Assembly: GCA_003242515.1 (NCBI GenBank)
Contig: QGUS01000014.1
Location: forward strand, 1 to 14,830
DNA: 14,830 bases
Direction of reading: 5' to 3'
From: Actinomycetota bacterium
Lineage (GTDB): Bacteria; Actinomycetota; Acidimicrobiia; Spongiisociales; ZC4RG35
A model generated the notes under the pieces. The model worked only from the letters and a program-made list of their open reading frames with translations. It made no database searches and was not told the DNA's origin. Position numbers and translations under genes: made by a program. Numbering within the stretch: position 1 is the first letter of the stretch; each line of letters opens with the position of its first letter. Below are positions 6,217 to 12,986 of the stretch, piece by piece.

Positions 6217-7440
6217 CTATGCGCGTTCCAGCGCTTGCGAGAGATCGGCGATGAGGTCATCGGCGGCCTCGAGTCCCACCGACATGCGGACGGTCGACTG
6301 AGCGATCCCGAGCGCGAGCCTCTCCTCGGCGGGGATGTTGGCGTGGCTCGCGTACCAGGGCAGCGAGACGATGGTCTCGGTCCCTCCGAGGGAGACGGCG
6401 TGGCGGATCACCCGGAGGGAGTCGAGGAACCGGAACACCTCCTCCTCGCCGCCCGCGACGTCGAAGGTGACCATCGCCCCGGGGCCCGCCGCCTGCTTCC
6501 TGTATGCCTCGTACCCACGGTCGCCGGGCCGGAGCAGACTGAGGTGGGAGACCCGGGTCACCTTGGGATGAGCCGAGAGGAACTCCGCCAGGCGGGTCGC
6601 ATTCCCGGTCTGGCGCTCCACCCGGACCTGCAGGGTCTCCAGGCTCCGGGTGAGCATCCAGGCGGTCCAAGGCTGGGCGGTCGTCCCGATCTGGTACCTG
6701 AGCTTCCGGATCGGCTCGATCAGCTCCCTGGGGCCGGCCACCGCGCCTGCGGTGATGTCGGAGTGGCCGCCGAGGTACTTGGTCGCCGAGTGGGCCACCA
6801 GGTCGATCCCGTGTCGGGCGGGCCGCTGCCAGACCGGGCTGAGGAAGGTGTTGTCGCACACCGACACGGCTCCGTGCCGGCGGGCGATCCCGACGACCAC
6901 CTCCAGGTCGAAGACGTCGTTGGTCGGGTTGGCCGGGGTCTCGACGAAGACCAGCTTCGGGCTCCGGCCGTCGAGCTTCGCCTCCAGGTCGTCGATCGTG
7001 TCCTCGGGGCCGAACGGGATCGCGGTCACCCCGAACTCACCCATCACGCCGCGTAGCAGCGACGCGGTCCCGCCGTAGACGGGCGTGGAGTGGAGGACGG
7101 TGTCACCGGGGCGGAGGACGCGCATGAAGACCGTGGCCATGGCGGCGGTGCCGCTGTTGAAGACGAGGGCGTCCTCGCACTCCTCCCACGCGGCGATGCG
7201 CTCCTCGGCGACGCGGAGGTTCGGGGCGTCGAGGCGGCTGTAGCTGTACCCGATCTCCTCGCCGGGCTCGGTGGACGCGCCACCGTAGACCACCTCGAAG
7301 TACCGCCTGCCCGCCTCGGCGGACTCGAAGACGAAGGTCGAGGTCTCGTACAGCGGCACCCGGAGGGAGCCCTGGTTGCGGGCGGGGTCGTTCCCGCCGG
7401 AGATCGAAGAGGTCTGGGGATCGACAGGGATATCGGCCAC
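6217..7440 (-). CDS. Cys/Met metabolism PLP enzyme (cystathionine gamma-synthase / methionine gamma-lyase family)
   Basis: A 407-residue cytosolic PLP enzyme of the trans-sulfuration family. Motifs: VFNSGTAAM (93-101), STPVYGGT with Tyr122 stacking on PLP, ETPANPTNDVFD (167-178), Asp196 (CDN), and SATKYLGGHSD with the PLP lysine K221; the C-terminal R-M-S-V-GLE (385-391) binds the substrate carboxylate. The usual YSR..NPT motif is changed to YSRLDAPNLRVAEE (67-80), and there is an extra loop at 51-63, so the exact reaction (gamma-synthase, gamma-lyase or O-acylhomoserine sulfhydrylase) cannot be assigned. The GTG start is supported by a TAGGCT box (minus strand, 7447-7452) ending 6 nt upstream, with no Shine-Dalgarno: a leaderless arrangement. 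It diverges from the LysE/GAP-like gene. Confidence 0.88.
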   Translation of the reverse strand: MADIPVDPQTSSISGGNDPARNQGSLRVPLYETSTFVFESAEAGRRYFEVVYGGASTEPGEEIGYSYSRLDAPNLRVAEERIAAWEECEDALVFNSGTAAMATVFMRVLRPGDTVLHSTPVYGGTASLLRGVMGEFGVTAIPFGPEDTIDDLEAKLDGRSPKLVFVETPANPTNDVFDLEVVVGIARRHGAVSVCDNTFLSPVWQRPARHGIDLVAHSATKYLGGHSDITAGAVAGPRELIEPIRKLRYQIGTTAQPWTAWMLTRSLETLQVRVERQTGNATRLAEFLSAHPKVTRVSHLSLLRPGDRGYEAYRKQAAGPGAMVTFDVAGGEEEVFRFLDSLRVIRHAVSLGGTETIVSLPWYASHANIPAEERLALGIAQSTVRMSVGLEAADDLIADLSQALERA

Positions 7441-7499
7441 GGACGAAGCCTAGGCCCCGTTCCGATAGGCCCGGCACCGGGCTACAACCCCCGGGGACC
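7441..7499. promoter_or_regulatory. Divergent promoter region, PLP enzyme / LysE-GAP-like protein
   Basis: Only 59 bp separate two divergent starts. On the minus strand TAGGCT (7447-7452) is 6 nt from the GTG at 7440. On the plus strand TACAAC (7483-7488) is 11 nt from the ATG at 7500, and GGGGA (7493-7497) could act as a weak, rather close ribosome site. The minus-strand box fits the local pattern well; the plus-strand one is less certain. Confidence 0.45.
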
Positions 7500-8216
7500 A
7501 TGGAGACGACTCTGCTCACCCTGGGTGGACTGGCGATCGTCGACAGCATCAACCCCTCCGCCATAGTCGTCGCCCTCCACCTGCTCGACGGGCAGCGACC
7601 CGCCCCCAAGGTGCTCGCCTACCTGGCGGGCGTGTTCTCCTCGTACCTTGCCCTCGGCGTCCTGCTCGTCCTCGGCTTCGGTGCCGCGATCAGCCGGTGG
7701 AGAGACGCCCTCTGGAGCCCTCCCGCCTACGCCGTCCAGCTGGCGATCGGCGTGATCATGCTGGTCTACGCCATCAAGGCTGACCCCAGACCCGGCGACG
7801 GGCGGTTGGAACGGCTCTCCGGCGCCAAGGGGTTCGCCGCCCTCTTCGCCCTGGGCATCGCCGTCACCGTTTGGGAGTTCTCGAGCGCCGTCCCGTACTT
7901 CGCCGCCACGGGGATCCTCGGCTACGCCGACCTGGGGCTCATCGTGACCCTGGCGATCCTCGTCGGGTACAACCTGATCTTCGTAGCCCCGCCCCTCGCC
8001 CTCCTGGGCCTGCACCGCCGGCTCGGCGCCCGCAGCGAGCGCCTCCGGGAGCGCCTCCAGCGCGCCGGAAGGGAGGCGGCCCTGTGGATCATCGGCATCG
8101 TGGGCTTCCACCTCGCCCTCGACGCCCTCATGTTCTTCGACTTCCTCGGCATGGCCGGCGACGGGCCGCACCGCAGCCCGCTCCAGACCCTGCTCGAGGG
8201 GCTGTCCGGCCGGTGA
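7500..8216 (+). CDS. LysE/GAP-like polytopic membrane protein
   Basis: A 238-residue membrane protein with about six hydrophobic segments: near residues 5-24, 39-60, 76-90, 104-130, 138-160 and 195-215. Segment one contains IVDSINPSAIVVAL (13-26), the D-x-x-NPSA signature seen in LysE-superfamily and GAP (Sap-like) transporters, which export small molecules or act in lipid transport. An Arg-rich cytoplasmic loop lies at about 166-190 (HRRLGARSERLRERLQRAGR). The substrate is unknown. It diverges from the PLP enzyme of sulfur amino acid metabolism, so export of an amino acid or sulfur compound is a reasonable but unproven idea. The next gene begins 40 bp downstream and appears to have its own promoter. 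Confidence 0.72.
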   Translation: METTLLTLGGLAIVDSINPSAIVVALHLLDGQRPAPKVLAYLAGVFSSYLALGVLLVLGFGAAISRWRDALWSPPAYAVQLAIGVIMLVYAIKADPRPGDGRLERLSGAKGFAALFALGIAVTVWEFSSAVPYFAATGILGYADLGLIVTLAILVGYNLIFVAPPLALLGLHRRLGARSERLRERLQRAGREAALWIIGIVGFHLALDALMFFDFLGMAGDGPHRSPLQTLLEGLSGR

Positions 8217-8221
8217 TGCGG

Positions 8222-8250
8222 TTGCCGCCGGTATGACGCCGGGCCACACT
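8222..8250 (+). promoter_or_regulatory. Candidate promoter of the sirtuin gene
   Basis: TTGCCG (8222-8227) and CACACT (8245-8250) are separated by exactly 17 bp, a sigma-70-like layout. CACACT ends 6 nt before the GTG at 8257, as at other leaderless starts in the window, although its first base differs from TANNNT. Confidence 0.4.
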
Positions 8251-8256
8251 CGCGTC

Positions 8257-9042
8257 GTGGCCAACGACATCGACGCCGCCTACGAGGCCCTGACGGGGAA
8301 GGAGCGGATCCTCGTCTTCACGGGAGCAGGGATCTCCACGGAGTCGGGCATCCCCGACTTCCGCGGGCCGCAGGGCCTGTGGACCCGGGTCGACCCGGAG
8401 AACTTCACGATCCAGAAGTGGTTCGCGAACGCCGAGCTCCGCAAGGAGCGCTGGCGCATGCACGCCGAGGGACTCCACTGGGGCGCCCGGTCGCAGGCCA
8501 GGCCCAACCGCGGGCACCTGGCGATCGCCGACCTCCACCACGCCGGCCTGCTCTCCGGCGTGGTCACCCAGAACGTCGACGGCCTCCACCTCCGCTCGGG
8601 TCTCCCCGAGGACGCGGTCGCCGAGGTGCACGGGAGCGTCCGCACCTCGAGCTGTCTCGACTGCCGGAACCGGTGGGAGACCGAGGAAGTGCTCCGCCGG
8701 GTCGACGCCGGCGAAGACGACCCCCACTGCCCCGACTGCGGCGGCCTGATCAAGACGGACGTGGTGATGTTCGGCGAGGCGCTGCCGCTCCACGAGAGGG
8801 ACAAGGCATGGGCGTTCCTCTCCAGCTCAGACTCCGTCCTGGTCGTGGGATCGACGGTCTCGGTGTGGCCCGCGGCGGACGTGGTGTTCCGGGCCGCCAA
8901 CCTCGCCCTGCCCATCGTCATCGTCAACATAGGCCCGACCGACGCCGACCGGTTCGCCGCCGTGAAGATCGACGCCGCCGCGGGAGAAGTACTGCCTCCG
9001 CTGGTGGCGCGGCTGACCTCCCGACCTACCATGCCCACATGA
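8257..9042 (+). CDS. Sirtuin, NAD-dependent protein deacylase (SIR2 family)
   Basis: A 261-residue SIR2 enzyme that removes acyl groups from protein lysines, consuming NAD+. All core motifs are present: FTGAGIST.SGIPDFRG (21-37), TQNVDGLH (104-111), catalytic His125 (EVHGS), a four-Cys zinc site (C133, C136, C158, C161), VVMFGEALP (169-177) and the NAD-binding segment GSTVSVWPAA (198-207), in place of the usual GTSL.V.PA. The sequence around residues 64-71 (KERWRMHAEG) lacks the A-Y-R motif typical of CobB-like desuccinylases, so acyl preference is open. An in-frame ATG exists at 8233; the GTG at 8257 fits a leaderless start and removes eight unlikely residues. Its stop overlaps the acyl-CoA dehydrogenase start as ATGA, suggesting translational coupling and a link to acyl-CoA metabolism. 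Confidence 0.92.
   Translation: MANDIDAAYEALTGKERILVFTGAGISTESGIPDFRGPQGLWTRVDPENFTIQKWFANAELRKERWRMHAEGLHWGARSQARPNRGHLAIADLHHAGLLSGVVTQNVDGLHLRSGLPEDAVAEVHGSVRTSSCLDCRNRWETEEVLRRVDAGEDDPHCPDCGGLIKTDVVMFGEALPLHERDKAWAFLSSSDSVLVVGSTVSVWPAADVVFRAANLALPIVIVNIGPTDADRFAAVKIDAAAGEVLPPLVARLTSRPTMPT
9027..9032 (+). promoter_or_regulatory. Internal -10-like box before the acyl-CoA dehydrogenase
   Basis: TACCAT lies inside the last codons of the sirtuin gene and ends 6 nt before the ATG at 9039. It matches the leaderless pattern seen elsewhere, so the dehydrogenase may be made both from the sirtuin mRNA and from its own leaderless transcript. No -35 element is obvious. Confidence 0.4.
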
Positions 9043-10814
9043 CCGACTTCTCGGTGCCGGTTGAGGACATGCGGTTCGCCCTCGACTTCGCCGGGCGAAT
9101 CGATGCGATCTCCAAGCTCAACGGCTATCAGCACCTCGACAGGACCACGATCGGCGACATCCTCGAAGAAGCCGCCCGCTTCTACGAAGAGGTGGTCGCC
9201 CCCCTGAACCGGCCCGGCGACCAGCAGGGCGCCCGGCTGGAGGACGGCAACGTCTACGCACCCGACGGCTTCAAGGAGGCGTACCAGGCGTACGTGCAGG
9301 CCGGCTGGCCGGGAGCCCAGTTCCCCGAGGCGTGGGGCGGCGGCGGGCTCCCCTACACCATCGGCCTGGCCCTGAACGAGATGTTCAAGGCGGCCAACAT
9401 GGCCTTCTCCCTCTGCCCGATGCTCACCCATTCCGCGGTGGAGGCCCTGATGCGCCACGGCAGCGACGAGCAGAAGGCGCACTACCTGGAGAAGCTTGTC
9501 ACCGGCGAATGGACCGGGACCATGCTGCTCACCGAACCGCAGTCCGGCTCCGACCTCGGGACCATCCGCACCCGTGCCGTCCCGCAGGAGGACGGCAGCT
9601 ACCGGATCTTCGGCACGAAGATCTTCATCACCTGGGGTGACCACGACATGACGGACAACATCGTCCACTTCGTGCTCGCCAAGACCCCGGACGCCCCGGC
9701 CGGCACCCGCGGCATCTCGATGTTCCTGGTGCCGAAGTACCTGCCCAACCCGGACGGGTCGCTCGGGGAGCGCAACGACTACCGCATCGTCTCCATCGAG
9801 CACAAGCTCGGCATCCACGCCTCCCCGACCTGCGTCGTCTCGCTCGGCGACTCCGGCGAGGGCGCGGTCGGCTGGATGGTAGGCAACGAGTTCGAGGGCA
9901 TGCGGAACATGTTCACGATGATGAACACGGCCCGCATCGGGGTCGGCATCGAGGGGCTCGCCCTCACCGAGCGGGCCTACCAGCAGGCCCTCACCTACGC
10001 CCGGGAGCGTCTCCAGGGTCGCCGCCCCGGCAGCACCGAGCAGGCGGCGATCATCGAGCACCCCGACATCAAGCGGATGCTCCTCACCATGAAGGCGAAC
10101 GCCGAGGCGATGCGCGCCCTGCTCTATCACACCGCGTTCCACAACGACCTCGCCCGCCACGCCGAGGACCAGGCCGCCCGGGAGCAGGCCGCCAACACCG
10201 TCGCCCTGCTCACCCCGGTCGTGAAGGCCTGGTGCACCGACCTGGGCGTGGAGATGACCTCGCTCGCCATCCAGGTGCACGGCGGCATGGGCTTCATCGA
10301 GGAGACCGGTGTCGCCCAGCACTACCGCGACGCCCGGATCGCCCCGATCTACGAGGGCACCAACGGCATCCAGGCGATCGACCTGGTGACCCGCAAGCTG
10401 CCGCTCGAGGGCGGCCAGACCGTCTCCCGGTACATCAACCGGATGACCGAGGTGATGGATCGGATGACAGCCCACCCGGACCTCGGGACGTTCCGGGACC
10501 GGCTCACCACGGCCATCCAGGGTCTCGTCGAGACCACCGAGTGGCTGTCGGCACGACTCCAGTCCGACGACATGGACGCCGTCCTCGCCGCCGCCACGCC
10601 CTACCTCCGCCAGTTCGGCATCGTCACCGGCGGTTGGCTGATGGCGGTCCAGGCGGTGGCCGCCCGGGAGGAGCTGACCGACCGGTACGACGCGGGGTAC
10701 CTGGAGGAGCGGGTCAAGGTGGCCCGCTTCTACGGGGAGCACCTGCTCCCGACGACCAACGGCCTCATCCCCACCATCACCGCCGGAGCCGACTTCCTGG
10801 ACGCGATCGGCTGA
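9039..10814 (+). CDS. Acyl-CoA dehydrogenase (DmdC/FadE5-type, about 590 residues)
   Basis: A 591-residue flavoprotein catalysing alpha,beta-dehydrogenation of an acyl-CoA in the cytosol. The N-terminus has the YxxPxxDMRF-like opening (FSVPVEDMRFAL, 4-15) of the long subfamily that includes 3-methylthiopropanoyl-CoA dehydrogenase DmdC and mycobacterial FadE5. The FAD-binding MLLTEPQSGSDLG is at 162-174, FGTKIFITWGDHD at 191-203, and QVHGGMGFIEE at 412-422. IAPIYEGTNGIQAIDLV (434-450) contains the catalytic-base position Glu439. The last 130 or so residues form the extra helical domain of this subfamily. Substrate chain length cannot be read. The ATG overlaps the sirtuin stop by 4 bp. The SDR gene follows 12 bp later, suggesting one operon. 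Confidence 0.93.
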   Translation: MTDFSVPVEDMRFALDFAGRIDAISKLNGYQHLDRTTIGDILEEAARFYEEVVAPLNRPGDQQGARLEDGNVYAPDGFKEAYQAYVQAGWPGAQFPEAWGGGGLPYTIGLALNEMFKAANMAFSLCPMLTHSAVEALMRHGSDEQKAHYLEKLVTGEWTGTMLLTEPQSGSDLGTIRTRAVPQEDGSYRIFGTKIFITWGDHDMTDNIVHFVLAKTPDAPAGTRGISMFLVPKYLPNPDGSLGERNDYRIVSIEHKLGIHASPTCVVSLGDSGEGAVGWMVGNEFEGMRNMFTMMNTARIGVGIEGLALTERAYQQALTYARERLQGRRPGSTEQAAIIEHPDIKRMLLTMKANAEAMRALLYHTAFHNDLARHAEDQAAREQAANTVALLTPVVKAWCTDLGVEMTSLAIQVHGGMGFIEETGVAQHYRDARIAPIYEGTNGIQAIDLVTRKLPLEGGQTVSRYINRMTEVMDRMTAHPDLGTFRDRLTTAIQGLVETTEWLSARLQSDDMDAVLAAATPYLRQFGIVTGGWLMAVQAVAAREELTDRYDAGYLEERVKVARFYGEHLLPTTNGLIPTITAGADFLDAIG

Positions 10815-10826
10815 GAGGCAGGGGAC

Positions 10827-11597
10827 ATGGAGATCAGGGACAAGGTCGTGGTCATCACCGGTGCCGGCAGCGGCATCGGTGCGGCGATGGCGAGACGGTT
10901 CGCCCACGAGGAGCCTAGGGCGCTGGTGCTCACGGACCTGGTGGGCGACCGGGTCGAGGCGGTGGCCGACGAGGTCGGCGGCCACGCCGTGGTCATGGAC
11001 GTCTCCGACCCGGAGGCGAACCGGCAGCTGATCGAGTCGACCGAGGACCGCCTCGGCCCCATCGACCTCTTCTGCGCCAACGCCGGCTACGGCATCGTCG
11101 GCGACGAGCAGACCGACCCGGCGGAGTGGGACCGGATGTGGCAGGTCAACGTCATGTCCCACGTCCACGCCGCCAGGTACCTGATCCCCGGCTGGAAGGC
11201 CCGCGGGCAGGGCTACTTCCTCGCCACCGTCTCGGCGGCCGGGTTGCTCACCAACCTGAAGGCCGCGCAGTACTCCGTCACCAAGCACGCCGCCATGGGC
11301 TTCGCCGAGTGGCTTTCCATCACCTACGGCGACCACGGCATCAAGGTCTCGGCCCTCTGCCCGATGGGGGTTCGGACCCGGCTCTTCGAGGCGGGCAAGG
11401 AGTTCGAGCAGCTGCTCGGCCCGGACGCCATCGACGCCGACCAGGTGGCGGAGGAGGTGGTCAAGGGCCTCGCCGACGAGCGCTTCCTGATCCTCCCTCA
11501 CCCGGAGGTGGCGCAGTTCTTCCAGAACAAGGCCAACGACTACGAGCGGTGGCTCGGAGGGATGCGCAAGCTGCAGCGCCGCGTGTTCCCCGAGTGA
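10827..11597 (+). CDS. Short-chain dehydrogenase/reductase (SDR)
   Basis: A 256-residue classical SDR with TGAGSGIG (11-18), MDVSD (57-61), ANAG (84-87), Ser136 and the active site Y149-SVT-K153. The acidic residue at the end of strand 2 (LVLTDL, Asp37) suggests NAD(H). The C-terminal part, RFLILPHPEVAQFFQNKANDYERWLGGMRKL split over 219-249, is typical of actinobacterial SDRs found beside acyl-CoA enzymes. A role in oxidising or reducing a hydroxyacyl or ketoacyl intermediate is likely but not shown. It follows the dehydrogenase by 12 bp. The ATG has GAGG at 10815-10818 (8 nt away), and a closer GGGG. Confidence 0.9.
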   Translation: MEIRDKVVVITGAGSGIGAAMARRFAHEEPRALVLTDLVGDRVEAVADEVGGHAVVMDVSDPEANRQLIESTEDRLGPIDLFCANAGYGIVGDEQTDPAEWDRMWQVNVMSHVHAARYLIPGWKARGQGYFLATVSAAGLLTNLKAAQYSVTKHAAMGFAEWLSITYGDHGIKVSALCPMGVRTRLFEAGKEFEQLLGPDAIDADQVAEEVVKGLADERFLILPHPEVAQFFQNKANDYERWLGGMRKLQRRVFPE

Positions 11598-11608
11598 TCA
11601 ACCGTCCC

Positions 11609-11614
11609 TAGGAT
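11609..11614 (+). promoter_or_regulatory. -10-like box of the ketosynthase gene
   Basis: TAGGAT ends 8 nt before the ATG at 11623 in the 25-bp gap after the SDR gene. No Shine-Dalgarno is present between the two, so a leaderless transcript is likely. The gene may thus be separately transcribed although it lies close behind the SDR. Confidence 0.5.
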
Positions 11615-11622
11615 TCGCCCAT

Positions 11623-12810
11623 ATGGCTTCGCCTGACCAAAGCCGCCCGCGGCGCCGCGTCGTGGTGACCGGCGTCGGCGCAGTTGCCGCCCCCGGCATC
11701 GGAGTCGAACAGCTCTGGAAGGGCCTCCAGGCCCAGCCCGGCCCGGCCCCCCGACTCGTCGAGGGCTTCGACCCCGAGCCCATCGTCCCCAAGCGGGAGG
11801 CCCGCCGCCTGGACCGCTTCACCCAGATGGCCCTGGTCGCCGCGCATGAGGCGATCGAGATGGCCGGCGGCCTCGATGCGGTCGACCCGACCCGGGTGGC
11901 CGTGGCCGTGGCCACCGGCATCGGCGGGCTCGAGGCGCTCGAAGAGCTGGTGCATCAGACCGACGCCGACGAGTCCCGCGCCTCGCCCTTCATCGTCCCG
12001 ATGATGATGGCCAATGCGGCCGCGGCGGCGATCTCGATCCGTTACGGGTTCGGCGGTCAGGCGACCACCCCGGCGGTGGCTTGCGCCGCCGGCAGCCAGT
12101 CGATCATCGACGGCCTGCGCCAGATCCAGTGGGGCTACGCCGACATCGCCATCGTCGGCGGCGCCGAGGCCGCGGCCCGGGACACCGCCCGGACCGGGTT
12201 CGAGGCCGCCCGTGCCCTCTCGACCTCGGGCTACGCCCGGCCGTTCGACAAGGACCGTGACGGTTTCGTCATGGGCGAGGGCGCGGCGATCCTGGTGCTC
12301 GAGGCAGCCGAGGTCGCCGAGGCCCGGGGCGCCACCCCGATCGCGGAGGTCCTCGGCGGAGCGGCCACGGCCGACGCCCACCACATCACCGCCCCGCATC
12401 CCGAGGGGACCGGTGCGGAGCGTGCGGTGCGTCTCGCCATCGCGGACGCGGGCCTGGAGCCCCCGGACATCAGGTACGTGAACGCCCACGGGACCGGCAC
12501 CGAGCTCAACGACCGGACGGAGGGCCTGGTGATCTCGCGGGTGTTCGGGGACGACCAGCCCCCGTTGTCGTCGATCAAGGGCGCCACCGGCCACGCCCTG
12601 GGCGCATCAGGTTCGATCGAGGCGGTGGCGGTGGTCGAGGCGATCCGCCGCGGCGAGCTCCCCCCGAACATCGGCCTGGCCGAGCAGGACCCGGAGATCC
12701 CGGTGAAGGACGTCGTCACCGAGCCGCGGCCCTGGACACCGGGCCCGGCGATCTCCAACTCCTTCGGCTTCGGCGGCCACAACGCCGTGGTCGTCATCGG
12801 CCCGGCCTGA
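11623..12810 (+). CDS. Beta-ketoacyl-ACP synthase (FabF/KAS II-like)
   Basis: A 395-residue thiolase-fold condensing enzyme that joins malonyl-ACP to an acyl primer in fatty-acid-type synthesis. The Cys-His-His triad is visible: C154 in VACAAGSQSI, H289 in NAHGTGT and H324 in GATGHALGASG, with K319 and the C-terminal NSFGFGGHNAV (379-389). The Cys site reads ACAAG where FabF proteins usually have ACATG. The length matches FabF (about 410). No acyl carrier protein, malonyl transferase or other FAS gene is adjacent, so it may be an auxiliary KAS rather than the housekeeping one. It lies behind a sirtuin, acyl-CoA dehydrogenase and SDR, consistent with a lipid cluster. Confidence 0.9.
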   Translation: MASPDQSRPRRRVVVTGVGAVAAPGIGVEQLWKGLQAQPGPAPRLVEGFDPEPIVPKREARRLDRFTQMALVAAHEAIEMAGGLDAVDPTRVAVAVATGIGGLEALEELVHQTDADESRASPFIVPMMMANAAAAAISIRYGFGGQATTPAVACAAGSQSIIDGLRQIQWGYADIAIVGGAEAAARDTARTGFEAARALSTSGYARPFDKDRDGFVMGEGAAILVLEAAEVAEARGATPIAEVLGGAATADAHHITAPHPEGTGAERAVRLAIADAGLEPPDIRYVNAHGTGTELNDRTEGLVISRVFGDDQPPLSSIKGATGHALGASGSIEAVAVVEAIRRGELPPNIGLAEQDPEIPVKDVVTEPRPWTPGPAISNSFGFGGHNAVVVIGPA

Positions 12811-12841
12811 GCGGGCTGGCCCCGGGTCGGCGCCGCCGCGA

Positions 12842-12847
12842 TATGCT
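12842..12847 (+). promoter_or_regulatory. -10 box upstream of the TPP riboswitch
   Basis: TATGCT matches TANNNT. With 6 nt spacing the transcript would start at about 12854, exactly at the first conserved bases of the thiamine riboswitch, which supports this assignment. No clear -35 hexamer was seen. Confidence 0.55.
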
Positions 12848-12853
12848 GTGGAC

Positions 12854-12944
12854 ACACGGGAGCTCGGTGAGACCGGGCTGAGAGGGAGCCTGTGGAGGCT
12901 CCGACCGATTGAACCTGATCCGGGTAATGCCGGCGCAGGGAGAA
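12854..12944 (+). promoter_or_regulatory. TPP (thiamine pyrophosphate) riboswitch, THI box
   Basis: The conserved core is clear: ACGGGAGC at 12856-12863, CTGAGA at 12878-12883, ACCTGAT at 12913-12919, GGGTAATGCC at 12922-12931 and GCGCAGGGA closing at 12941. A P3-type hairpin (CTCGGT/ACCGGG) precedes CTGAGA, and a perfect GGAGCC/GGCTCC stem (12885-12890 and 12897-12902) follows it. CCGG/CCGG around GTAATG forms the P5 arm. It senses TPP and normally represses the downstream gene, here the ThiB-like binding protein 43 bp away, in agreement with thiamine uptake. Confidence 0.95.
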
Positions 12945-12960
12945 CGATCGATCCATCTCA

Positions 12961-12983
12961 TCGACGCTCCCGTCGAAAGGAGC
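12961..12983 (+). promoter_or_regulatory. Probable riboswitch expression platform hiding the ribosome site
   Basis: Two hairpins compete here. TCGACG/CGTCGA (12961-12966 and 12971-12976) leaves the AAAGGAG ribosome site (12976-12982) mostly free. GCTCC (12966-12970) can instead pair perfectly with GGAGC (12979-12983), covering the site. They share bases and cannot both form. A translational ON/OFF switch is the natural reading; how it connects to the aptamer P1 stem is not evident by eye. Confidence 0.5.
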
Positions 12984-12986
12984 ACG

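Noticed and set aside
8280..11501. Very long open frame on the minus strand (over 1000 codons)
   Set aside because: It is antisense to the sirtuin, acyl-CoA dehydrogenase and SDR genes, all with clear motifs. Its translation is a Gly/Arg/Val/Asp/His-rich low-complexity sequence without any domain, as expected from GC-rich codon bias.
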